Assembly: GCA_050084985.1 (NCBI GenBank)
Contig: JBITNC010000001.1
Location: 104,656,001 to 104,720,000 of the forward strand
Direction of reading: 5' to 3'
DNA length: 64,000 nucleotides
From: Nageia nagi
Lineage: Eukaryota > Pinophyta
The notes below the pieces were generated by a model. It saw nothing but the letters and a program-made list of their open reading frames with translations. It made no database searches and was not told the DNA's origin. Position numbers and translations under genes: made by a program. Each line of letters opens with the position of its first letter. Within the stretch, counting starts at the first letter, position 1. Shown here piece after piece: positions 20,440 to 32,126 of this stretch.

Positions 20440-23400
20440 GAAAATATGTGTACATTATTATCAACTTTGGGAAAAGTTTGTGCTGCCAAATCAAGAACTC
20501 AAAAAATAAAGTTCATGGATCTAAAAATAATGTCTTAAAATTTATCATTGTCTTTACCTTCACCCAATCTTCCTCCTAAGGTTCTTTAAAAGTTCTTACA
20601 TTGAAAAAACATGTGATCAATTGATTAGCTATTTTATTATTTATTCATTTAAATACACTAAATATAATTCCTTTAGCTTTATTTGAATAATAATTAATTG
20701 ATTCACAAAATATGCAAACCCTTCTTTTGACACTTCTATTGGCCAGTATGCAAAATCTATTGAATATGTTTCCATATAATCTAATATAATCTACAATTCT
20801 TCTTATGATAATAAAGTACCATCAAGTTTTTAGAAGTTAATAAATTCTTTTCCAACCAACACATCTAGTTCTACCAATAGACTATTTATTTTCTTATTTA
20901 TATACTTCATTAGCCCCTCTCCCTTTTCAACTTTCAACCAAAGCACTTAAGGCCATAATGGTTGAGGCTAAAAATAACTCATCTTCTTGGAGATCCATGG
21001 ACAAGTTGTACACTTGAGGAGTATTCATTTGATTTAGAATATAATTATGTTCTAATATTCTCCCATTAGGTATTACTTTATCCCATTCAAAAGGAGGCTT
21101 TTACATTTTTAGGATGTCTTGATAATCTACATATAATCTTGGATGAAATATGTGGAATTTAATTCCTTATCTATGTTTCTTCATAGTATACTATAAAAAA
21201 TTACTAATACATTTTTATTGTGAAATATTATGATCTTGTGGAAACCTATGATTCATAAGCCTTGGATTTTCCTTTGGTAATATCAAGATAAGTTTCTATC
21301 TCTTTAAGCTTATCATTCAAATTTGTTAATTTAGAATCCCTTCTCATAGTATTTAAGGCTTCCAATATTTCTAATTGAGTTTTTAACTGCTACCACTCAT
21401 ATTATTTTTTTGTTAAATCCGTTTTAAGGCTTGCTACCTTCCTTTCTTTTATGGTAAGAGAAATTTTCATCTCCTAAACCTTTTGAGTATCCACTATTAT
21501 ATCTTCATCATTCATCATGATCATGCCTTCCTTCTCCTTAAATTCTACTTCATGATTAACATAACAATTATTAAGAACTTATAGCCTTTCTATCTTCCAA
21601 GAAATTTTTATATCCTTTTACTTCAAATATATTTCCTTTTCCTTTAGCAACTTATCAAAGGGGAATACATTTAGTATTTGCTACAAAGAATATAATTGGG
21701 CCTTCAAGCTTTAGCATGGTTTCTCTCTTTATTTTATCCTTATTATACTTATTCTCAAATCAAGATGCATCATAATCAATCAATTAATACCCTTGCCATG
21801 CAAAGGCACTTTTATATTCATGGATAACTTAGTTATATTTAAATGATAAAGTGGCATTTATCACTTTTGAAGGATCTTGGCCAGGTTTAGGACCTTGAGT
21901 TACTACCACGTATCATTACTTTTTATTTTGTTTGAAGGTAATATTGATATGTACTTTTTCTAGGATGGAAGGGAGACTCTTATTTTTTCTTTTCAAACCA
22001 AGCATCTAATATAACATGCATTATATCATACTCCTGAAAGATACTTTGTGGGTTATTGTTTTTTCCCTCAAGACTAATCTATGATGTAATACTAAGAAGG
22101 GTTTTAACTTGGGAAGTTCCAAAATTATTAAGTTGATAAGGTTATGAGTTTGATTATATAAATGGGGCACCTATAGAAGGAGTATTTAGTTCAATATCAT
22201 CACAAGACTCACTTAAAATAATATCTTGTTTTTCTACTTGAGATGACTAAATATTTATTTTTCTTATAGGAGAGGTTTTAGGATCACTCATTTGAGATAT
22301 AAACCTAGGTTATCCTCTAAATTTAATTCTAAAAGTATTATATTTTTTTAGCTTTCAAATGTCCTTTAAGATTGCTGCACACATTCATCATATAAATGAT
22401 GTGTTCTCTATTTATTCCTTTAAGATACAATTGACTTAGTAACTATTTTTCTCTTAGTTTATTACTCTTCTTCCTCTTCTCATTATGGTTCTTTTTTTGA
22501 AACTCTTTATATCCCATATTCTTCTTCCCATATAGCATTTTCTTTTGTAGCTCATATGTATGATCCCATGAATTTAGTGCTAGATTCATGCTCTTCTCCA
22601 CCATGTTTATTATGTTGATCTTCCATATTTTCTTTCTTAGTTTCTTTATTCCTTTTCCTTTATCTATTTAGACTTGTACTTCCATTTGTTTCGGATTATT
22701 TTTCCTTAGGAATACATTTTTTGTATCTTAATAAGAACTAAAATTCTAATCCATAGAAAAATTTAGAGAAGGAGATCATATTTGAGACTCCATATGATAT
22801 TATATGAAGTCTTATTGTTTAACTATATTCTAGCCACCATTGTCTAAATTGACCTACAAGCTTTTGGCTAATGGCCTCATATGTTATGGATTAAAATATT
22901 TCATATTTTGAGATAAATACATTCATTTTATTATTTGGTATGAATGGACTTCCTTTTATATTATTTCTATATTTCTCATATTTAGGCTCCCACATGGGAT
23001 GAAACTTACTTGCCTTGTTAATATTTATAAACTTATATTAAAAATGTCATATTAATCATAATCACAAGTCACATTTATCTCTCTTTGGTGAAATTCCTAC
23101 ATCCTTGTAGTAATAAGGGACCAATAATTTTTACCCTTGATTGTTATGGCTCCATAATTCATGGGAGGCTTATAGATGCTCTTCTTTTGCTTACCAGTTC
23201 CCCAATGCATTTCTATGTAACCCATTTATCAATAATATTCCATACAACTAGTCTATAACAATGAATAAAAGTATCATTATCCTATCTCTAAAACCTTATA
23301 TATGAATAATGGTGTGTTTATCTATGAAATATCAATCACCTATTTATAGCATATTCATCCTCAACATACTATTGGTATCTATTGCAAGGCATGGATTTGA

Positions 23401-24240
23401 GTGCCCTTAAGAATGAGAGTATAGGACCTAAGACAAACATAATAAAATCTTAGTACAATCCTTCAACATATAGCATATTAGTCCAATGGTCCACTGAGTA
23501 GAGTTTGTCATCTTTAGTGTTCTTTTGTAGCTTCAATCCATAAAAAACCTCCATATGTTGGTGTACCATCAATGAACATATGTAGGATGGGTAATGAAAA
23601 TTAGCCAATTATTTCAACATAGAAAACCCTCAATTGATTTAAGTAACCAAGAATGTATCCTAGTTAAAAATAATATGCTATTGCAAGTGAGAAATTGCAT
23701 ATGCTATAGCTAATTGCTCTTTTGCAATAGTTTAATCATATTAACAACCAAAAATGATCACCAATATAGATAAAAATAATTGGAGATTTGGGATGAACAT
23801 AGAGATACTAACATCATATATGGCATACAAGAAAATAGAATTGAGGTATTATGATTTAACCATTTGAGTATATGAGGGCCATATAATGAGGTTTTTTCTT
23901 CCACTTGGAGAAATTTTGGAGAAAATTCAATGAATGATGGTTGAAATGTAGCAACTATGGCTTGTTTTGATGGATCTAAAAGTATGTTTCCTCTCTTATC
24001 TCTCACATAATGTGCCTTAATATATAAAAAATCTTCCATGTTATCTATTAACTCCGAACATGGATGAAATATCTTAGGATCAAAATATATGAGCATGGAA
24101 TTTTTGGGTACACATCTACAACTTTCAAAACTAACAATGGAGGTTTTTTCTTAAACCTTACCTTTTGGGTCATTGTAATAATTTGTTAGCTTTGTATCTA
24201 TATAATTTATAATATCATCCACACTATGCGTCTCATCCAT
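20440..24240 (-). pseudogene. Sense extra ORF (aORF) of element H
   Basis: ATG at 24240 (MDETHSVDDIINYIDTKL). N-terminal block NSMLIYFDPKIFHPCSELID (about 24096) aligns with GSRLMYFIPHRCLLAPKLVD of element D, and NILLDPSKQAIVATFQPSF with KIFLSLDPPSIVKAFNPLP. A charged middle near 22700-22400 is rich in Lys and Glu. A coiled-coil-like region (KEIETYLDITKGKSKAYES, KTQLEILEAL) lies at about 21750-21250. The total of about 3.8 kb matches element B. No named domain recognised; heavily interrupted. Confidence 0.6.
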
Positions 24241-25009
24241 CTATTTTCTCCCCATTATTCTTCTTCCTTTTCTTCAACCTATTAGATGGACTCTGTGACC
24301 TTTCTTTACTTTCTCTTGCACTTGATTGTGCTTTCACTAATACAATTTAGTGCCTGAATGCATGAAAATACTATAATCAATTTTTAAATTGAAAAGATAA
24401 ATAAAATATTGGTAAGCCTTGAAAAATATAATTTATGACAAGTTAAACCAATATTAGAACATGCTATAAATACATGCCTAGAAAGTGGATTTATTAATAA
24501 AGTAATCCTAACTTAAAATTGAAATGAAATAAGGAAATAACATGTATGTACATATGATATGCCCATGATCTAGTGGTATTGTGTACCCATTATGTGGAAT
24601 ATTACTTCAAATATTATTTTTTGATAGTCATTGATAAGATTTGAATACCTATCTATGTCATCTCATAAGAATTATATTACTTCTCCTTGCTAATGAAATA
24701 TGGCTTGGACCACATTGAATCAAAAAAAAAAATTGTTTGCCATGTCTTTCTATGTCTTCATTTCATTTATAGAGTATATATTCTTAATTGAAATTCATCA
24801 TATAAGAGTTATTTTTACCAAAATACCATATAACTATGTTATTTTTCTTCTATAATTCAATGTATGATTGATTTTGTTGTTTTTCTAAGTGTAGTAGCTT
24901 ATGCATACAAGATTATACCGATTCTAGTTTTGGTATCTCATATCACTAGAGAAACCTTAGTATGAGAATCTCAATATGAGTTGGAAAAATTGTTCTTTTA
25001 ATAGTGACC
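24241..25009. other. Spacer between truncated integrase and extra ORF, element H
   Basis: No coherent frame on either strand. It includes the place where the integrase C-terminal domain should be, so part of pol has been deleted or replaced here. An A-run at about 24722-24732 is the only simple sequence. Confidence 0.5.
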
Positions 25010-25890
25010 AATGTATAGAGAGAATGAAAATAAGTTGATCTTCCCACAGAGAAAAATTGAGCTTCTTATCCCAATCCCTTTGGTTCTTATCAACTTTTCT
25101 CTTATGAATCCTTACTAAATTCTTGTTAGTATGTTTGGCTAAGCCATTACCTTATGGATAGTATTTTGAAGACGTTTTCCAATTTATATTATAATTTAGT
25201 GAAAAATTTATAAGTTTTTACCCATGAATGTGAGGCCATTATCAAATATAATCATTTATGAGCTGTTAAAATAGGTTATGATTCACTCCATGAAAGCAAT
25301 AATAGTCTTTTGGTATGCATTCTTGGTCATAGAATCTTTTTTCCATGTGGTAAAATAGTTGGTTGTAGTTAAGATAAACCTATGTCTAGATGAAGAATTA
25401 GGTTTTATTACATCAATGGAGTCAAGTTCCCATTTTTTGAAGGGTTATTCTACCATGAATGGTTGTATTAGCATTGCATCCATTCTCCTCATTCCAATGA
25501 ATCTATGATATTTTTTATAATTATATATTATTTTAAAAGATTATATATAGATTGAGAGCTAATAATACCTAGCATGCAAATATTTTGTAGTGTAGCCAAA
25601 AAAATGTCCTTCTTGAAGACTAGAATGAAACTCTTCCATGATCTTATTAACTTCAATTAGTGTATAGAAAATTCTCCATCATGATTTTTTAAATAGCACA
25701 TTCTCTATCATGGTGTAATTAAGTTCATTTAGCTTAAATTTTCTTCTTTGTGAGGCATTTAAATGATTTGATAATTCACCAAAATTGAAATGTATATAGA
25801 GTTGTGCAATCTAATCTTGTTGATTACTTAACAATTCCTATTCTTGATTGACCTCCTCTTGCAAGAATACTTTGTTTGATTAAGCATATA
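25010..25890 (-). pseudogene. pol: Integrase of element H, C-terminus lost
   Basis: The N-terminal HxxxH region is visible (EFHSSLQEGHFFGY, about 25635). The core motif reads GNGLAKHTNKNL near 25145, with Lys at the catalytic Glu position, as in element D. The frame KVDKNQRDWDKKLNFSLWED ends near 25030, and the downstream C-terminal domain seen in D is not found. Several frame changes. Confidence 0.7.
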
Positions 25891-25929
25891 CTACTAATTT
25901 CTGATAGAGGTTCTTTCTTTTACCACTTA

Positions 25930-26340
25930 TGTAATCCAAACTTCTATATCATAGTTTATAATCTTAGCAAACCATCTAGCTCTACATTCATCCATTTCTC
26001 CTTATAGAATATAACTTCTCACATCATAATGAGTGGTAAGAACTAATATTAAGCTCTTGGAGACATAGTGTTTGAATTTTACCAATGCTTTCATGATTGT
26101 AAATACTTATTTTTCAATAAAATTGTACCTTTATTTAGCATCATGCAATGTATGACTAAATAAAGTGATTGGATATTCATCATTTTTATCCTCTTTTTTT
26201 GTTAGGATTGTCACTATGCTTTTACCATCCAAATATGTGTATAATATAAAATATTTATTAAAATTGGGGTTCTTTAGTATAGGAGCTTTGATAATAATTA
26301 TATTAATTTATTCAAATGTAGATCTTCTCTCTTATGTCTA
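25930..26340 (-). pseudogene. pol: Ordinary RNase H of element H
   Basis: Motifs KYFILYTYLDGKSIVTIL (about 26250), YNFIEK, and LTTHYDVRSYIL (about 26020). The first catalytic Asp position is Tyr and the TDH Asp is Thr, repeating the pattern of copies B, D and E at the same two positions. Confidence 0.72.
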
Positions 26341-27450
26341 AATAAATGGAACTTCATTTTTTAGCATCTTAGTTATTGGTTGCACTATTATAGCAAAGTC
26401 TAAACCTCCTCAAAAAAGTTAATTTATACTATGAATGACTAAAGATTATTTTTGTTGGAAGGAATAGTAAATTTTAATATTGTATTGACCCTTTCTAGAT
26501 CAATTGAACAACCTCCCATTGAGATAACATATCCCAATATGTTATCTTCATCTAATGTAAAGATTAATTTATTTGGGTTCAAAGAAATTTCAAACTATTG
26601 ACATGTTATAAAATTATATCAAAAATAGTGTAAATGATACTTATTATATTGTGATAACACCATAATATCATCTAGGTAAACTAGTACTATTATTTTGATT
26701 CACTTCCCAAAATGAATGATACATATCTCTTTGAAATTTTCCCCCAACATTTGATATACCAAAAGGCATTTGCTAGAAAGGAAATATCTCCCACTTTATG
26801 GTAAATGTGGTCTTAGATTGATCCTCATCCTTTATCTATACCTGATTATATCCTAAAAAATCATCAATGAATGAGAAACATTCTACTCTAGAAATAGTGT
26901 AGAAGATATATTCCATTAGAGGTAGTGGGTAATTATCTTTAAAAGAAGCTCTGTTCAGATTTTTCTTTATCACTAGTACTAATTTTGTAATCCAAGTGGA
27001 ATTTTTAATTACATAAATAATACTTGCTTTATAAAACTTTAGTATCTCTTTTTTTATGATAATTTCAATATTTGGATTAACCAAACTCTAATTTTTTATG
27101 AAAGGCCTTGCCCCTTCAATTAGCTCAATGGTATGTGAGATAATCATTATGTTTTACACCTTAAAATCTTCATAAGATCAAGCTATAATATCAATAAACT
27201 ATTGATTCATTTCAATGATCTTATCAATGTTTTCTGTATTATTTTGGAATCCTACTTTTAAGAACTTTACAAGGTTAACCTATATTTATTAATAAATCCT
27301 TTTACTAGTTGTGCCTTTATTTGGTTTTGACTAGTTAACTCTATAAAAGAGTATTTCAAAAGGAACTACATCTTTTAGGATAGTATTATTTCTTAGTTGT
27401 AATACATCTTCTTCTCTAAAAGATTATTTAAGACCTATGTATGCATAATT
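26341..27450 (-). pseudogene. pol: Reverse transcriptase and upstream linker of element H
   Basis: Linker REEDVLQLRNNTILKDVVPF (about 27415) is followed by VNPNIEIIIKKEILKFYKA, STWITKLVLVIKKNLNRASF, DNYPLPLMEYIFYTISRVEC and FSFIDDFLGYNQV (to 26836). The catalytic box VLVYLDDIMVL is near 26675 with YLDD intact. Frame changes and stops follow. The linker aligns with LDIIQLRNNVRPKGLLSFER in element B. Confidence 0.82.
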
Positions 27451-27459
27451 ATTTTCCTA

Positions 27460-28189
27460 ATGTGATCAAATTATGCAAATGGTAATGGATACAAGATAAA
27501 TAAATATGGATCTAAAGCTATCAAGATTAATTACATAATAAATATGCCAAAAACCCTAAGGTTTAGACCTTAAAGGTCAAATCCTAGGTTGAAACCCTAA
27601 GTATTAAGATTAGCTTATGTATGCCTATATGCCAAACAATGATAAATATATAATAAAAGAGAGGATACAAGTCTTCAATATAGATTTATTACACCTTTAA
27701 AATATGAAATAACTCATGAAATCAAGGATTAGTAACATAAGATCATAAAATAACCACAAGGTACCTTAATCCATGAAGCATAGAGAACCAATCCAAAGGC
27801 ATGAATATGGAGGCTCAAAACTTTAGGTGAACCCTTAAATATGATGTCACTTGCTCAAAATCACATGTAACCAAGTATAGTAGTTGTAGAGCTCATGAAA
27901 AAGTGTGTCTAACCTTGAAAAGTGAGCTTTAATTTCCTTTCATAAATATCATACAAGATCGCTCAAACACCTAGGTCACTTGCATGATCATATGGATGAT
28001 TAGCCAATCATCTAAAAGACTAGAATAAAAGTGTTAAAAATGAATTAAAGGTTGAAATGGTATCAATTTAACCTATCAAGAATGATACATAATATGTTAG
28101 ATAGAAATGATAGTACATGATGGTATAAACATCATAAATATCAGTAAAAAATTATCAATAATATAAAATATGATTTTAGGGTGTTTATA
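27460..28189 (-). repeat. LTR-like segment with adjacent polypurine tract
   Basis: The minus strand starts TATAAACACCCTAAAATC right after AAAAAGGGGAAAC (28202-28190). This parallels the element C and F 3' ends (AAAAAGGGGCAAAA then TGTAGACACC). The right end is approximate because it runs into the pol linker of element H. No second copy is in the window, so it may be a solo or truncated 3' LTR of a C-like element. Confidence 0.45.
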
Positions 28190-28202
28190 GTTTCCCCTTT
28201 TT
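28190..28202 (-). promoter_or_regulatory. Polypurine tract before LTR-like segment
   Basis: AAAAAGGGGAAAC on the minus strand, directly before the TATAAACACC start. Same position and near-identical sequence to the tracts of elements C and F. Confidence 0.55.
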
Positions 28203-29651
28203 GTGTTGAGCTTTGAAACTTGTGATAATCTAAGTATAAAAATATGTTAGTTGATAAAATGATAATAAAAAATTATAAATGATATTAAAACACAAAATGA
28301 TCAAGATGAGAGCTAGTTTAAATGTATGACATGCCATATAAGATCATCCCAAACATTTGACCTACATCTAATTTCAATGCATGATAGGATGTATAAGATG
28401 AAGTTTAATCTCATGAAAATGACATATGATAAAATTTGACAAGTGGATCAAGTAGTATGTAAAACATAAAGGTAAAATTTTAATATAATATATGTATATA
28501 AAGGGAAATGTTCTCTACTTTTCCCAAGTGTCAAAGGGTATCCAACTCTACTTTGTCCTAGTAGTCAAAGGAAAGGATTGTAGGCTCATAGACCTACTAA
28601 GCATTAGAACATAGTGAGTAGGCATACAATTCTTGAGCAATAGTGGAAAATGATATCTTCTTTGCCCCAAAAATTGAAAGAAAATGACTGTAAGCTTGTC
28701 GACCTACCAAGCATTTGAACTGCAACATGCAAGTATATAATTCTTAATAAAAGTGATAAAGTCAAGCATGATGATGTATGAGTATGTTGATCATCAATCA
28801 ATCATGTCAAGCTAGAATTCATACAGCAAATATTCATAATGCAAGTGAGTTGGAACATGCATCTAAGGTTCCCTTGATGAATTTGATATTTGTACTTGCT
28901 AAGAATTATAAAATTTTGATCAATCTAAAATAATGTGTGAAGCTCTCCCCCTTAAAAGGAGAAGTATGATTGATGAAAAGATAAGATGTTTGACCATTTT
29001 ATGGAATGGATTAGAAAACAATAGGAATAATGAAAGGTTTACAAAGTTATGCCATGATAGAGAAAATCATTTAGATGATTATGAGTCACCATGATGATTT
29101 AATTATAGGTAAAATAAAAAATAAAAATATATAACTAGGATTAACAAGGTTCATTTAGAAACTAAAGCATTTGTATGATTTGGGAGTTCTAAATATAAAA
29201 AAATATTATTAGCATTTGGAAGATAGTGATAGGATGTTGTTGGCAAGTGGTTGGAGTGAGACCTCAATGCCTATGGGGACTTGAAGATGAGAGTGATTGT
29301 GACTTGGTGAATACAATGAGTTGGACCATATGGTATCAATAGACTCAAGTTGTGGAGATGGAGGACCAAGACAAGAACTATTAGCCAAAAAGGTAGTTTT
29401 ACCATCCTTACCTTCTATTCATGTTGTTCTATGTATGTAGCTTTGTCATTGTGTTGAAAATAAATATGCTTGTAAATTGTTAGGACATATCTTAACTAAT
29501 AGAGGAATTAACTAAGTAACTAAGGATTAGAAACAAATATTTAGGGTTGATTAATTTATAGTACAAAATAGGATTATGAAATTGGTAAAACCCTAAAGAG
29601 TAAGTGCAAGAAGATGAATCCCACTTTTGGCTAAAAATTGGAAGTGTTTTT
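28203..29651. other. Non-coding AT-rich stretch, 3' UTR-like
   Basis: No coding frame. It holds a pair of diverged direct repeats (about 28565-28660 and 28674-28770) sharing GACCTACYAAGCATT and ACAATTCTT-type sections. Lying just upstream of a polypurine tract on the minus strand, it looks like the variable 3' untranslated region of a Tat-like element. Confidence 0.5.
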
Positions 29652-30093
29652 TGTAACATATCCTCTTATTCTATACATCCAAAACCAATGCACATGAGCT
29701 TATCAATGTTGCTAGCTAGTTAGCATAAACATGGCAATATTGGATAAAGTTTAGATTATCCAACCTTAAATAAATATCTTCTTTTGTTCATTCCATAATG
29801 GTCATCCTATTGAGGAGACACTTTAAATGTGATCCCACCATTTCCACATCATGCATATGTAGTGGTTAGTTTAGACATGGCATAGTGGTTTCCTACTCAA
29901 GGTCCATATCACTCAAGAGAATGTACATCCACTAGGTTACACATACTCATCTGATTATAACCCTTCAACTTATAAGAGTAGATATTTTATCCTAGGAAAA
30001 TTTCCTTATGAGTGGGAAATGTGATTGCCTATGGAACATTCATCATACTCCTATGTGTTTAACTATAAGTAGTATGAATACTAAATTACCTTC
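29652..30093 (-). repeat. 3' LTR of element A, distal part
   Basis: Matches 46202-46712 with many substitutions and one deletion of about 66 bp. Shared stretches include TCCTCTTATTCTATACAT and GAGCTTATCAATGTTGCTAG. It ends at the element B insertion. Confidence 0.85.
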
Positions 30094-32126
30094 TATAGAT
30101 TGGTATAGTGTAACCTTAAGCATTTGGTTTGGTCATGTTCTCCACTTCCTGCAATAATAAGTTCCTTGAAAGAGTAGAAGGTGGTGGGAATGTTCTCATA
30201 TAAATATTCTACTCAATCTCTATGTTATAGGTTAACTCCTATCTATGTTTAAAGTTAAAAGTAATAGGAAAGGGAGACAAAGGTAAAGAGTAATAGGAAA
30301 GAGATAAATAAATGAATAACTAAAATAAGAAATTTATAACTTGAGCATTGCAACATAGGTGAAAATCCATAGCCAAGGTTAAGAATAGTAAACTACCTCA
30401 CACTTGGGGTCTCACAATCACAATACATAGCCATAATTTGAAGTAAATATTTCATACATAACATTCACAAAAGCAATAATACCCACTTTGTTGCAAAAGG
30501 AAAAAGTATTATCTATTTGTATTATCATATATGAGTTGCTCTTATAGATTAGGTAAATTTTTTAGAATATTTGATCATTCTAATTTTTAAAACTAGCTAT
30601 TTATACAACTTCTTCTCCTTTTGGGTGGTTGGATCTCCTTATGATACATTATTAGTAGTATTGAATGAAACAAATACAATAGTTTTATTTACATAAATGT
30701 TACAGCTATGCTAGATTGCATAATATATAAGTTCAAATCAATATTAACTATATAGATTTTTTGGATCTTCTAGGGATTTGTAACTTCCAATTAACCATGT
30801 CCATAGAGCTACAATCTTTCCAACATGTCATTGACTGCTCCTTCTAGAACCCTATAGCTGATTGAGTTTAGCGCTATTGCTGATTGAAAGTGGTACTATG
30901 GTAGATTGAGTAGTTGTTTTATTGCATGTTTATTGGTATAATTTGATTATTTGATTTATTAACCTCCATATACTCCTTTGTAATCTTCATGATGTATACT
31001 ATGGATGTTAGTAATCAAAGTAATGATGGTTGGTAGATATTTTGTATGCTTAGATCAAGAAGAACTACCACTATTATGTGTAAATGATTTGGTGTCAAAA
31101 CATTAATAGGGTCTTAGATGTCAAACACCTAATATGAAGTGGACCTAGGTGTTCTTTCTCATAAATTACTCTTCTATTCCATCGACGGGATCTATGTTCT
31201 TGTTTTGAGCTTTGTTGGTGATCTAGTTTCCTCTAAGACCCATTGATTTTCATAAACATTTATGACATCATCATCCAAAATCCTTGGGCTCTATTGATGA
31301 TTTAGTTTTCTTTGGGACCTATTGATTTTCACAAAAAAATATGACATCATGCTTTGAAATCCCCAAGTACTATTTACATTTTGATTTGACTAGGGCTCGT
31401 TGATTTTTGTTGAAACTTATGACATCATCCTTCAAAATCCTTAGGTTCTATTGATGATTTGGTCTTCTCTAGGACCTATTGAATTTTACCAAAAAATATG
31501 ATGTCATCTCTTAAAATCATCAAGCTCTATTAATGATCTTCAAGAATCTACAATGTCTATTATCTATTTTAGGACTCACTTATTTTGATTGAAAATTGTG
31601 ATATCATGCTTTGAAATCCCAAAGCTCTGTTTACATCTTTCAAAAGTTGAACTTTGTATATATATACAAGTCTTGGACTTTCATGTCAATGATTCCTAGA
31701 GACTCTAAGGCAACAAATATGATTCTGGGTAATTTTGATACATGACTTCTTGGGTGCATTTGGAGAAGATGACATGATTTTTAAGTATTTTGAAATTATG
31801 GTTATTAAAGAGTAAAAGAATATAAATTTAACATAAGTGTTTTGATAGAATCTCTAGATAGTCTTATTTACATATTTCCCAAGTATTAAAGAAAAGATAA
31901 AACTCTTGGATAACTTTATTTACAAAATGATTCTCGACACTCTAGGGAATAGGGATGTGAATAAAGGGAAAGGTTTAAACAATATAAGACATGAGGACTC
32001 TAAAAGAATGGTGATTTTCTAGGTACTCTTATATACATAGCTTCTAAGTATTAAGATAAATGAAATAATAAAAAATAAAGAATAGTAAGATTATCTAGAT
32101 CTTGAGTATTATTTTGGAGGAATATA
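30094..32126 (-). repeat. 3' LTR of element B
   Basis: 2033 bp, matching 42674-44711 along its whole length. On the minus strand it begins TATATTCCTCC (TGTATTCTTCC in the sister copy). At 31263, 31342, 31420, 31499 and 31599 it carries the palindrome-centred tandem repeats described separately. Confidence 0.92.
31210..31660 (-). repeat. ~79-bp tandem repeats in B LTR with TGACGTCA-like cores
   Basis: Five units spaced 79, 78, 79 and 100 bp. Each contains TGACATCAT or TGATGTCAT (last unit TGATATCAT) followed on the plus strand by CTTTGAAATCC-type sequence and a TAGGACCTATTGA-like section. The sister LTR has the same array at about 43800-44200 (TGACATCAT at 43839, 43997 and 44075, plus variants). 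The position corresponds to U3, upstream of transcription start. Confidence 0.8.

Larger units (their letters stand above)
20429..27450 (-). mobile_element. Tat-like element H, 3' half (RT to extra ORF)
   Basis: The minus strand reads: linker (REEDVLQLRNNTILKDVVPF), RT, RNase H, integrase lacking its C-terminal part, spacer, then the sense extra ORF. The gag, protease and aRNH regions are missing; upstream the sequence changes to an LTR-like segment at about 27460. Protein motifs place it in the same family as D, E and B, but it is more decayed, with frame changes as well as stops. Confidence 0.8.
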
